A stretch of DNA of 64,000 bases from Oidiodendron maius Zn (Eukaryota > Ascomycota > Leotiomycetes > Myxotrichaceae): NCBI GenBank assembly GCA_000827325.1, contig KN832877.1, positions 806,001 through 870,000 on the forward strand, in the 5' to 3' direction. Below the pieces are notes generated by a model. The model saw only the letters and a list, made by a program, of their open reading frames with translations, ran no database searches and was not told the origin of the DNA. Position numbers and translations under genes: made by a program. Below, in pieces: positions 1 through 10,074 of the stretch (position 1 is the stretch's first letter; the number at the start of each line of letters is the position of its first letter).

Positions 1-405
1 TTAGTTGATGCACCCGATATTTCCTCATAGATATACTTACGAATGGTTTTCCCCTGAGCCTTACACACAGCAAATTGGGTCAGGCCTACAAATTTTCGTC
101 AGTGTTGGAGTCTATTGAGGAAGCAGTCTCCGTACCCGAGCAGTCGAAGCCTCCTTTAGATGGGCCTTTGCATCCACCACCACCATAAACATATGGAATT
201 CCCTTCTCCTTCTCAGCAGCAGCGACGATACCAGAGCCAGTTCGCTTCTCCAACTCACGGGCCTCGACTTCAGGGGTGATCATCTATGCCCTATGTTAGC
301 AGTTGTCGACAAATGATGAAAGCAGATCGGTAATCTCACCTCAGGAGCAGTGGGCATGGTAAGAGCGCCGGCAGCAAAGATAACAGCTAAGTTAAGGAAC
401 TTCAT
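1..405 (-). CDS. Secreted NlpC/P60-family protein (3' end cut by window edge)
   Basis: Three exons are visible on the minus strand: 405-340, 283-136 and 85-41, followed by a GTAAGT donor at 40, so the rest lies outside the window. Residues 1 to about 17 form a signal peptide (MKFLNLAVIFAAGALTMP). A Lys-Arg pair at residues 35-36 looks like a Kex2 processing site. The mature part reads GIPYVYGGGGCKGPSKGGF then DCSG, the signature of NlpC/P60 cysteine peptidases, with Cys70 as the likely catalytic residue. Splicing 136 to 85 continues it as SGLTQFAVC, which fits the family. The family hydrolyses peptide bonds in bacterial peptidoglycan, so a secreted fungal member could act on bacterial walls; that role is inference. 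The His and third catalytic residue are outside the window. Confidence 0.8.
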
Positions 406-676
406 TCTGACTTAGAGCAATGGTTGCGAGATAGTTAAGTGCGTATAAGTTTGTGAATATCTGAATGAACATCAAGTCTAAAGGCAATGCAGATAAAAGA
501 TCTTTGGTGAAATGGAGGACCAAGCATCTCCTTTTATGTTAATCTACAGTGAAATGCCTTAAAAGTCTAATGTGTAGATTTATGTTATGCAAGTGTGCTC
601 CAGTTGAAAGAAGGATCGCTCAATCCGATGTTTTGCATGGGACGCTTTCCGAGATGCTTCCTCCGCTCTATCATGA

Positions 677-1138
677 GTGAAGTCCACCTTCTCTATCTGT
701 CATTCTATGTGTAAGTTTTCGGATCCCTGGTGTCACGGCGATCTCCGACCATCCCGCGTAGGATTCTGTTCCAGTGCATCGTCTGCCGTGCCGTGTTGTA
801 CCTGCATGACGGTTAGTGTCCGGCTGATGCACATCATCGGCCCCGCGATGTTATTATTAGCTTCGGTACTGCAATTCTCCTGTCCCGTCTTGGGGATCAG
901 TATCCTATCACAATATCACCTAATATTAGGATGTGACTACGAACAAGCAGTAAATTCGGCGGCTCCGGTTGGGCATGTCTTACAAACGGTGTCAGGCATA
1001 CTTTCTTTGGAGTATCACGAAATGATACGACCCCACAACCAAAATATGCGAACTACAGTCATAGAGCAGCTACAAAATGTGCCTGACCTACTCCAAATTC
1101 CGAGACTTGCACAGACGCTAGGCCTTCAGATGCTGTAA
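677..1138 (+). CDS. Uncertain ORF, 153 codons, no recognised family
   Basis: An open frame lies alone in the gap between the NlpC/P60 gene and the aldo/keto reductase. Its second half, from about residue 85, has a natural-looking composition (for example SLEYHEMIRPHNQNMR) and ends cleanly. The first half is Cys- and Ser-rich and looks less like protein. It contains one possible hydrophobic segment around residues 52-75. I recognise no domain. It could be the last exon of a small gene, a decayed gene, or chance. Confidence 0.2.
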   Translation: MKSTFSICHSMCKFSDPWCHGDLRPSRVGFCSSASSAVPCCTCMTVSVRLMHIIGPAMLLLASVLQFSCPVLGISILSQYHLILGCDYEQAVNSAAPVGHVLQTVSGILSLEYHEMIRPHNQNMRTTVIEQLQNVPDLLQIPRLAQTLGLQML

Positions 1139-1367
1139 CGCAGAGAGCAACATTGGGTATTATCCATTGTAAATGATCACTACAGTCTCGACTCAATTCT
1201 CAGCTGTTACCAGGAACTGAAGAGCAGGGGCAGGTGTCTCAAATTGAATTCTAGAACGTCAAGATAGCTAACATACGCGAGACAAGGCACAGAGAATCTC
1301 AGATAGGTGACGGGATAGAATGAATGAGTCGTGTATTGTCCTCTCCGTATTATATGCCCTAGACCAT

Positions 1368-2417
1368 TTAACCAAAGCAAAGATGCTCTAATGACTTTGG
1401 GTACCTCCCTCCCTGAACTGGTATCGTGGTAATGATCTTATTAATTTCGTTAAACTCTGCCGACGTGACAGGCACGTCCTTCATATTCTCCTCCACGCGA
1501 CTGACAGTGGTAGCCCCTGGAATTGGGATGATAGTGGGAAATCCTGCTGATCCTGACTGTGCCTTAACCCACCCAATAGCAACCTGAGCGGGTGTGCATC
1601 CCTTTTTTTCAGCGACTTTATTGATGGCCTTCACGAGCTCTAGGTTCTTGAGAAAATTCTCACCCTGAAAACGGGGCCAATTCTTTTCCGCCTCTGTCAA
1701 GTCGTCCGGAGACGTTTTCTTGCCCGTAAGAAGCCCTCTGCTTAGCGGGCTATACGCAACAATAGGGATTCCAAGCTCCGCGCAAGTAGACGCCACTTCG
1801 TTATGTCGGATATCTGTGGCGAAAATGGAGTACTCAACTTCAACTGCGACAATGGGATGAACAGAAGCTGCCCGACGAATTGTGGCGGCGGCAGTTTCTG
1901 ATAAGCCAATACCACCAATCTTCCCGGCCTTGACGAACTCAGCCAAGTGCCCGACGGTCTCCTCAATTGGAACATTTGGATCAACACGTCCACATTCAAA
2001 GATGTCAATCTTCTTCTTACCGTCCAATATTTTCAAGCAGTTCTCGACGCTCCTTTTGATGCCTGCTTTGTCCCCCGAAGGTATGAAGGAACCAGGTACA
2101 AAACCACCTTTGATGCTCAACACGACTTTGTCTGCATCTTCCGGATATTTGGTAAAGTAATCATTCAGGAGGTGGAGAGAATTGGACTGCGGAGGCCCGT
2201 AAAACTCGCCTCCATTCCAGAGGTTGGCTCCGGCTGCAAGGGCGGCTCGCATTGTCTTAAATGCTTCTTCGTAGGGAGTTTGCGGACTACGTGCCGTCAG
2301 GCCTACAAATTCACATTATTAGTTATAATCCATAGACCGTGAGCGAGTCGAAGTTAATATATTACCCATGAGCCCGAATCCAGTGGGGCCAACAGATCTT
2401 CCGACGAGAGTGGCCAT
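1368..2417 (-). CDS. Aldo/keto reductase, pyridoxal reductase (AKR8)-like
   Basis: Two exons, 2417-2366 and 2302-1368, are separated by a 63-base GT-AG intron and give 328 residues. The start MATLVGRSVGPTGFGLMGL followed by GANLWNGGEFYG is the pattern of fungal pyridoxal reductases (S. pombe Plr1 type), NADPH enzymes that reduce pyridoxal to pyridoxine. The Tyr of EFYG and the Lys of VLSIKGGF are the expected catalytic residues. The usual Asp is replaced by Asn-Gly-Gly-Glu, as in this subfamily. The region IVAYSPLSRGLLTG and the C-terminal IPIPGATTVSRVEEN supply the cofactor site. It is probably cytosolic. The substrate could equally be another aldehyde, since this superfamily is broad. Confidence 0.9.
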
Positions 2418-2508
2418 TTTAGAGAGCTGCTATTAATGTAGTTTGTGATGTATAATTTGGGAACAGATTAGTGTCTGAAAAGCTACCTTCCCCTCCAAAA
2501 GGTTATCC

Positions 2509-2515
2509 TTATATA
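2509..2515 (-). promoter_or_regulatory. TATA box of the aldo/keto reductase gene
   Basis: TATATAA on the minus strand, about 95 bases before the chosen start codon. This spacing suits a fungal core promoter. Confidence 0.5.
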
Positions 2516-3958
2516 CTTTTCTCCTCTCTGACCTCGATTTCAAACCATTTGGGCCTTGGGCTGCAGGAGTTCTAAGCGGAGTTACAAGCGGAGTTATCGT
2601 TCCACCCTGATTGTTTTACGTAGAAAGTTATCTATCTCCGTAATTTAACCGTTACGCCCGACCCCCTGTCATTGATGTTAATGAAGATATACTTGAATGT
2701 TTCCTCTCTACAAATAGTATTTCCACACATTTCCTCCGCAATCCTTTATCGATCCATCTCTTCAGCTCGGAGCTATTGAAATTTTAGCTGGCACAAAAAC
2801 GAGTTAATTTCGTGTCTTATCAGTCATTTTGGATGAATGCCAGTGAAGAAAAATTCGCTCTACTGGCATATCGAATTTAGAGCGCAAGGTTAAGAATGGG
2901 CTGTGCCAATCGAATAGGCTGATTCTGAATGGAGTTCACGATCGGAGCCCATAAAGTCTGTAGGGGTTCGGATGCACTTACAGTATATCCGGGACTACCC
3001 TTCTCAGGAAGTTCTGATTCATGCAGGCGTGTTGGCACGGGTCGGCTCATTTTCAGAACTCAAATCCCGAACTTCCACTAAATAAACTTCAGGGCAGTAT
3101 ATTACGCTATACATGGATCGCGCTGCCCTGCATGATATGGAATTAGAGGAGAAGCTGAAAACTGAGGACAATACTAGCCATTGGCAAGTATCTACGCTTG
3201 CAGCCATGTGTGAATGGGAGAGCGATTTTGTGAACATTCTCCGCGGCTTGATAGTCAGGCATGTCCCCGGAATGAGTGTTTACTTTCATGTTGGTATGAT
3301 AAGTATGATGCGTGTCTTCTAATTGGTAAGCACGAGGATGCATACAGTTGGCTCTGGGACCTAACAATTAAGAAATGCACGACATCGTATGTAATATGCG
3401 GCTACAAGATTAGTACAATCTGTATTGAAATGTTTAATAAATACATTTCTAAAGTGCCGCCTAATTATTTCTGCTGTTCCATGTCTTTTGAATATTTACT
3501 AGTATAAGCGCAAGTTCTTCCACAATGGGATTTTTAGAACCCCTAAATGTTATGCGAGCATTAAATCAAATTCTGGAAATAGGTCCTTACTTTTTGCAAA
3601 GATATAGATGTATTTGGCACAAGGCCAAGGCAACGTTTAGACTTGTCACATGGCCTTGAACGTCATTTAATGGAACAACTTAAGACCACTAGTATTTTGC
3701 TTTATTACTGAACTATATACATAGCCTCAAGACGAGTGAAGCTAGCAAGTAACAACAAGCACTAAACTAGTTACACAGAAAATAATGGACAGATGAAAAT
3801 CAGGGCCCATCTATGCGACAATTTGGTTCCGTATCACGTCAGGCAAGACCCTCAATAACTTTCCCCTACCCTTCGAACTGTAGGGAGAACTTCCATCATC
3901 CGTTGACTATCTTGGCCCCAACCAAGGGATCGGCGGGCAGAACGGTGAAAGAACAAAT
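2516..3958. other. Intergenic, 1.44 kb
   Basis: AT-rich DNA between the reductase promoter and the 3' end of the HsbA-like gene. It holds only short overlapping open frames (for example 3113-3322 plus and 3143-3367 minus) with no recognisable protein. I see no RNA gene or repeat. Confidence 0.6.
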
Positions 3959-4486
3959 CTAGCTAGAGTAGGCAGTAATACCTTCCTGGATGGCATTGGT
4001 GATGCCAGCGGCAAGTGAAGCAGCAGTGCTCTGAAGCACAGTAGGGACCTTAGCAGTGATGGCGACAGCTAGGGCAGTGGCAGAGGTATTTTGCTGGATC
4101 AGATCGCTGAGGGTCTGTGCCTGAGAACCGGCCGCAACAACCGCCGACTTGATGGCGATGATATCGTTGATGGCATTTTGGACGTCGGTGGTCAAGCTTT
4201 GAATGGGAGAGACGAGTTCGATGGCATCAAGATCACTGAGAGCGCCAGAGGCATTGGCAGCTGCAGTGCCTGCATCCGTAGCGGATACCACAGCGTCGGA
4301 GTCGGTTTGAAGAGTAGTGGTATCACCTCCGGTGTAAGCTTTCTCAGCGGCGTCTAAAGTATTCACTGCTGTCGCAATATTGGCAATGGCACTCTGGATG
4401 CTCGCCAGATCACGACGGACCGGAGTAGGAGTGGCAGTGGCACTGAGGGCCAGGGCAAGGGAAAGCAGAGTTGAGGAAAACTTCAT
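3959..4486 (-). CDS. HsbA-like secreted surface protein
   Basis: A single exon of 175 residues. The start at 4486 (MKFSSTLLSLALALSATA) was chosen because it opens directly with a signal peptide and lies 125 bases from a TATA box; the frame stays open upstream to 4645, but that part is leader-like. The mature protein is Ala/Thr/Ser-rich and helical, with the pattern of the hydrophobic-surface-binding protein A (cell-wall galactomannoprotein) family. Aspergillus HsbA is secreted, sticks to hydrophobic surfaces and recruits polyester-degrading enzymes. Here the role is probably adhesion to, or wetting of, host or plastic-like surfaces. It has no cysteines in the mature part and no GPI signal. 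Confidence 0.85.
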   Translation of the reverse strand: MKFSSTLLSLALALSATATPTPVRRDLASIQSAIANIATAVNTLDAAEKAYTGGDTTTLQTDSDAVVSATDAGTAAANASGALSDLDAIELVSPIQSLTTDVQNAINDIIAIKSAVVAAGSQAQTLSDLIQQNTSATALAVAITAKVPTVLQSTAASLAAGITNAIQEGITAYSS

Positions 4487-4610
4487 TTTGGTAGTTCCGG
4501 GAGGTAATAGATGATAGATTGTCTGTGGCGGAGAAATTGAGAGAGAAGTATACTTTTTGCTGATGATAGTGAGAGCAAAATAGAAAGTCTGAGAGCAGAG
4601 GGACTTGGAA

Positions 4611-4616
4611 TATATA
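4611..4616 (-). promoter_or_regulatory. TATA box of the HsbA-like gene
   Basis: TATATA within TCTATATATTCC on the minus strand, 125 bases before the ATG at 4486. Confidence 0.5.
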
Positions 4617-4649
4617 GACCCAAGCCATACCCCGCAGTTATGCAAGGGA

Positions 4650-7300
4650 TGTGGAGGAGAATAAGCTCACGATACTTTGCGTCCTGCCAAGAGCCTCCGT
4701 AGGATGCATGTGGAAATTACGCCTATCGAAGACAAGGCGACTCAGTGACTGCTCAGTGGGCCATGCCGAGGCATTCAGTCTACCACCTGATGCAGGAGTT
4801 CATCCCAAAACTGAGCGGATGCTGACGTGATCGTATGGGGTTGAGGCTAAAGCGCAAAAACATGAGATGATTTCGTGACATCTGCAGGACAGGCTGCACC
4901 TCTCTAGGCGTAGACCGAAGCTAGCACCCCACAACCCCATGGGTTCAGGCATCCGAGGCTCCTGCATTAGACATGTGCTTTTCTTACTCTGTCACCCTAT
5001 AGCTTCTTCCCTCCTGTCCGGCCATTAAGGCAGTCTGGTCAATATTGACAGACCAACTCGGGAGGGATTGGGCAGGGTTGGCACAAGGGAGGCAAGCCCC
5101 GTTCTCACATGTTTTTCTCGGCTTTCCACCAATCTTGATATTTTCTTGGTCAGATTTGCTGTGCTCTGATGCCTTTAATGGGGCCGTTGTCCCTGCGTCG
5201 TTATTCACAGATCTCGCTAGCCCAATCCGGGAGTAGTGCCCGAGCAATAGAGTTTCCCCACGGGGCGGCTTCTCTCGCGAAGTGCCAGGGTTGATTCTCA
5301 TCATGCACCCGCATGACAATTCGTCCCTTCGCACGGTCCTGTATTTCCTTTACGTACTTCGAGCACGAAATATCTTCTCTCCTGCTGCGCACGTTCCTAC
5401 AGCGCGGTTCGTAACGCCGCGTCAGTGGGTTGTAATGCCACCGGGATTAGCCGGAAAGCCCCCTGAGGCCTGCCACTGACGAGATTATGCAACGGTGAGA
5501 CGCAATGGAATGTGCCAGACCAGGCATCTTTGCGAAGAGCAGCACGTATCCAATCTGGAAGAAAGGTGTAGAGCCACCAAGACTGATAAATGTGTCCGCT
5601 TGCGGACTTACCCCTCAATTCGGTTGCGCTTCCTCCGTTGTCTTCAGCGCCCTGCCCAGAAACGACCACCGCCTACTGCAAACAGTTCATTCAGTTAACA
5701 GGATTACGCCTCTCGACCCCGCTATAAGTGCCTTAAGGCTGCGCTAGCAGGATGAGGGCTTGCGCATGTAGTGGGCGAAGCAAGTCATATGGTCATTCGG
5801 GCCGTATCGCTCGTCCCTATACTTCTCTGTGACCGGCCATTCCTCGCTGTTGGGCAAATTGATACGATTGAGTATCGAGTTAGTCAACTACTCGCTGATT
5901 AGTTTCGAACTATAGAACTAACTCTCTTCTCTAGCAGGTAGGCATAGAAGACTTAAGCGGATTTACGCCTGGTCGTTCTCTTCTATTCGACTTTATATCT
6001 TGATTCATATCAGCTGGCTTCACAATTTCATTCGTCACTGAATAGCGTTGCTAATAGCAATTATAGATAAATATCTGCCGCAGTCGTCTACGGCGCTAAT
6101 TTGGCTGCTAATATTTTGCTTACTAGGAGAGGCGGTACAGGGTCGGCTTATAATAGTAGGGCCACATAAGACACGCCTACAATAGCACCACTCTTTGTGG
6201 AAACATCCGTAGATTGTGTAACCGAGGTGGCCTGTGATTCTTCTCCACAGATGGCTTTTCAGAATATAATTAGGTGGAAGTCAGAAGCGCTCCATTCAAA
6301 GGGTCAATCTAATTCTTTTAACCCAATTGGTCCACAATGCCAAGGACCCTAGACGATTGGCCCAATAGGTCCCTTGTTTTTGAATAACAATCTCTAATAT
6401 AGGCGGGGAGTACCTCGTATGCACGTCCAATTCTGGCTTCTGATATACGATCCCAGTCAAAAGTTCTCACGTATCCTCGTCTCTAAAACTTGAATCATGT
6501 TCCTCGCCAGACAATACTCTGCTTAAACCATCTTTATAATCGATGGAATTTCGGGCGACTGCGATTTTACTTTAGCAGGTATGAAGTATTGACATCTACG
6601 TACCATTATTCGGTTTAGGCCGGAACAAAATTATATGATATTAAGTTTGCTTCATGCTCGTTGTCGCTCGGCTTTGTGTCCTGTATACTAGTCAATCACT
6701 TGACATCTGTGTATCATTGGCAGTGGCACTGAAGATGACTTGCCCGTTAAATGTACTCCGAACAGCAGGTTCTTCCCGACGATAATTTATCTCCTTTTGG
6801 CATCAGATTTTGCGAATATTTGCAAGCCTGCAGAGACATAGTACACGTACCTAATAAAAGGCATGAAACTTAAAGAACGTATGATGTTTGAAGATCGAGA
6901 TATTTCAAACAAGAGTTAACAGGTCCAATCTTATCGATGTGGCCAGTGCTTAACCAAGGCTGCAGTAAAATTTGACCCTTTTGTTACTATGTTGGATGTA
7001 ATTCATCGTACCGCCGGTAAACAGGCATATGGAGACATATACCCCTAGGAGCCGATGATGTCAAAATGTCAATTGTACGCTCAAATAAAGGAGAAATATA
7101 ATTTAGCATCTGAAATTGGTCGCTCTTTATCCATATCTGATTCTGTGTTAATTTGTCTCCGCAAAGTCCTTTGCCACGCTATCAAACTATGATAATATTG
7201 AGAATACGGTCCTCCACCAACATAGGAGAAGATTAGCGCCCATAGTACTCGTCTCACATTCTATATCATGGTTCGTACTTCCAATTGAGTATGGCCGAGT
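4650..7300. other. Gene-poor 2.65-kb stretch, possible decayed repeat DNA
   Basis: No gene is supported here. The first part (about 4,900-5,760) is of mixed composition, with short overlapping frames on both strands that match nothing I know. From about 5,800 onward the DNA is richer in A+T and in TpA-containing words (CTA, TAG, TAATA), which is what repeat-induced point mutation leaves in old transposons. No terminal repeats or transposase remnants could be recognised by eye. Confidence 0.4.
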
Positions 7301-7407
7301 AATTTGGAATTGGTAGGTGTTTGTTTAAAGTTTTCTTGTCTTCTCTACGAACAGATGCATGATTTGATTTTTACACTATATACAAGCCATGTTCCACAAT
7401 ATTGTGA

Positions 7408-7794
7408 TCATGGCGGCCTCGCTTTCCCATCCCCACTCCTACTAGGAGGCCTGAACCCCAAGATCTCGCCAACTAAACCGCCAGGCTTTGGAACCGGGCA
7501 TTCCCTCTTCGGCATCGCACTGCTAGATAACACAGCTGCTCTTTCATCACCACTCTCATCTAATTCTCGGTTGCTACTCGTTGATTCACTCTGTTCGCCA
7601 TCATTCGCGGCGCATTTTCTCCGCCGTCGTTTCCGGTGCGGTGTTCCATCAGGCATCTCCCCATCTGCATATGCTAATCGTGGAGCCGGGCATGGTAGTA
7701 CGTGCGGTAGGGCCACGACAAAGAAGCTTGCAAATAGTGTAGTTGCGAAGAGGGAGGATGTAAGTCGACTTCGAGGATGGAGATGAGGCGGCAT
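7408..7794 (-). CDS. Small conserved fungal protein with one N-terminal membrane segment
   Basis: A single exon of 128 residues. Residues about 11-35 (SSLFATTLFASFFVVALPHVLP) form one hydrophobic segment preceded by basic residues, suggesting a signal anchor or mitochondrial inner-membrane helix. A short basic cluster (HRKRRRRK, about 53-60) and a Ser/Glu-rich stretch follow. The end carries a compact motif, ECPVPKPGGLVGEILGF, then a short tail. I recall similar small proteins in other filamentous ascomycetes but know no function. A frame of similar length on the opposite strand (7304-7786) is judged to be its shadow. A G/C homopolymer run lies immediately upstream at 7802-7818. Confidence 0.6.
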   Translation of the reverse strand: MPPHLHPRSRLTSSLFATTLFASFFVVALPHVLPCPAPRLAYADGEMPDGTPHRKRRRRKCAANDGEQSESTSSNRELDESGDERAAVLSSSAMPKRECPVPKPGGLVGEILGFRPPSRSGDGKARPP

Positions 7795-7801
7795 TATTTT
7801 T

Positions 7802-7818
7802 GGGGGGGGGAGGGGGGG
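7802..7818. repeat. Homopolymer G tract (9 G, A, 7 G)
   Basis: Seventeen bases that are all G but one, 8-24 bases before the ATG of the small minus-strand gene, where it would be a C tract in the leader. It is a likely slippage site. Confidence 0.9.
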
Positions 7819-7824
7819 AGTTAT

Positions 7825-8366
7825 TCCTCCTCACGCCGAGGGGTGAATTGAGTGGATCGCTGCTATAGGTGATTAGATATGGAAGAATATGACGTTCGAT
7901 ATTGGAATTGGCTCAAATTACCGTTCGTTACGCGTGTGTAGGGGAGGGCAGGACTCGTGGTCGTGGAGCTATTTTCAAATAAGGTCGACGTTTTGTGAAG
8001 CTCAAAGGTTGACGAATCTAATCGGGTTAGCGTTATTTTGGCGGGACGGAGGTTGTATGGTTGTCGGCAACCTTATCATTTCAACGAGATATTGGAAAAT
8101 TGATCAACAACACTCGCGCCGGCAGGGACACAGCCACGAGAGCGTTCTTTCTCTTCTTGTAATTTTCATTATTGAAGACAATCTTTGCCAGGCTTAATAA
8201 CTGTCAACCTTCCCACGTTAAAGCCTAACGCGGGCAACCTACCTACGCTGCGCCACTCTTACACAGACTGGTTGTCTACAGGAGTGGACCACCAATAGGG
8301 AGCACCGCATTCCGGCTTGGGCTAGAAATCTCAGACTCTGTGATCTTGAGACTCGCTATTGCCATC
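7825..8366. other. Shared upstream region of two divergent genes
   Basis: About 540 bases between the start of the small minus-strand gene and the PP4-like phosphatase gene. I see no gene and no clear TATA box. Confidence 0.5.
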
Positions 8367-9775
8367 ATGAGTGATCTAGATAGGTATTTTCTAGCAACTA
8401 CTCTACACGAACTTGGGACTAATTGTTATTGCAGAGCGATCGCACAACTACGATCTTGCAGACCCATTCCTGAAGCACAAGTCCGAGAGTTATGCCACAA
8501 GGCACGAGAGCTGCTCATAGAGGAGGGAAATGTGGTGACGGTAACAGCACCAGTGACGGTATGCAGTATTGATCCCCTCCATAGGGTTCTGCTGACATTC
8601 TCTACTTAGATATGTGGCGACATCCACGGTCAGTTTCACGACCTAATGGAATTATTTAGAGTTGGCGGTGACGTTCCAGATACGAACTATTTGTTCATGG
8701 GTAAGCCCCTTTTCGAAATATTCTCACTGAAAGCATACTAAATGTTGCAGGCGACTTTGTGGACAGGGGCTTCTATTCTCTCGAATCCTTCCTTCTTCTT
8801 TTATGCCTAAAAGTGCGATACCCAGACCGTATGACATTAATACGAGGCAACCACGAATCACGACAGATCACGACAGTTTATGGATTCTATGATGAGTGTC
8901 TTCGGAAGTATGGAAGTGCCAATGTCTGGCGATACTGCTGTGAAGTTTTCGATTATCTTGCACTCGGAGCTATTGTGTTAGGCGCATCCAATACCCTTGA
9001 ACCATCTCCAGAAGCACTAGCACATTCGCAAAGCCTTGGACCCACACAAGGATTGACCGAGTCCGATATTGAGATTGAGGTCTTGAATGCTGATGGAGTG
9101 TACATTAACAGCTTTGCAAGAAAGACCCAGCCGAGTTCCGCTGAAAGTTCGCCAGCGCAATCTAGAACCGGAGCACCAGGCTCGGGTGCATCCGGATGGA
9201 GCACTGGCACGCCCGGGAATACTAGCGGTGCCGTACTTTGTGTCCATGGCGGGCTGTCGCCTCTGATTGATACAGTGGACAAGATTCGAATCTTAGATCG
9301 CAAGCAGGAAGTTCCACACGAAGGGGCTATGTGTGATCTTCTCTGGTCCGACCCTGATGAGATTGATGGCTGGGGATTGTCTCCGCGAGGCGCCGGCTTT
9401 CTATTTGGTGCTGATATCGTCAGAGTGTTCAATCATGCTAATGACCTATCGTTGATTGCACGAGCACATCAATTAGTGATGGAAGGATTTAAAGAAATGT
9501 TTGATAGCACAATAGTGACAGTATGGTCTGCTCCAAATTACTGCTACAGATGTGGAAACGTCGCAGCGATTCTCGAACTGGGAGAAGACGGGAGCGGTGA
9601 TGGAGTTATCGCGAGGAGCAATGGTGATGTAACCAGGAGTGATGGGGGCGTGATGAGGGAGAAAGAAAGACTTCTCTTACCCGGTCCAGCTAGACGATAC
9701 AGAGTCTTCCAAGCAGCACCGCAAGACTCGAGGGGCATGCCGGCTAAGAAGCCTGTGATCGAATATTTTCTCTAA
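8367..9775 (+). CDS. pph3: Serine/threonine protein phosphatase 4 catalytic subunit (Pph3-like), with insertions
   Basis: Four exons: 8367-8383, 8435-8558, 8610-8700 and 8751-9775, giving 418 residues. The metal-binding motifs GDIHG (50-54), GDFVDRG (78-84) and GNHE (110-113) and the later HGG and RAHQ are intact, so it should be an active PPP-family enzyme. The start MSDLDRAIAQL and the end [14 protein letters not shown] match PP4 rather than Sit4 or Ppg1. PP4 acts with regulatory subunits in DNA-damage checkpoint recovery. PP4 is normally about 305 residues; the excess comes from an insert of about 83 residues (154-236), rich in Ser, Pro and Gly, just before the AVLCVHGG strand, and a second of about 30 residues before the C terminus. 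The first exon codes only 17 bases. The family call is firm; the PP4 subclass is likely. Confidence 0.88.
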
Positions 9776-10074
9776 TTACAACTAAAACGACACGAATCGG
9801 CGTATCTGGTGAGGAAATGGTCTAAGATGGTACAGCACAGGACATATGGCGTTAACGGGAAAGATTCTCTAGAACTTGTACAGTACATAGGAAACATACC
9901 AAAAATGCGGAATTCCTAACAGTAGAAGATGAAATGAGTGAATATTTATTGTATTCGACCGCTTAACTCCTGTCTTATGCTCATAGCCAGAGCACAACAA
10001 AAAGCAAAAGGTATATCCTGAGCCTCTTTAGCTTTACCCCAGGCGTCGAATGCGATTAGGGCTCTAAACCGCAG
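9776..10074. other. Convergent 3' region
   Basis: About 300 bases between the phosphatase stop and the end of the minus-strand orphan gene. I see nothing but ordinary 3' sequence. Confidence 0.5.

Noticed and set aside
7304-7786. 160-codon plus-strand frame
   Set aside because: It is the mirror of the minus-strand small protein gene, which has an N-terminal membrane segment and a family-like end.
8367-9775. Calling the phosphatase Ppg1 or Sit4
   Set aside because: The N-terminal MSDLDRAI and C-terminal [14 protein letters not shown] fit PP4 (Pph3) better than either.
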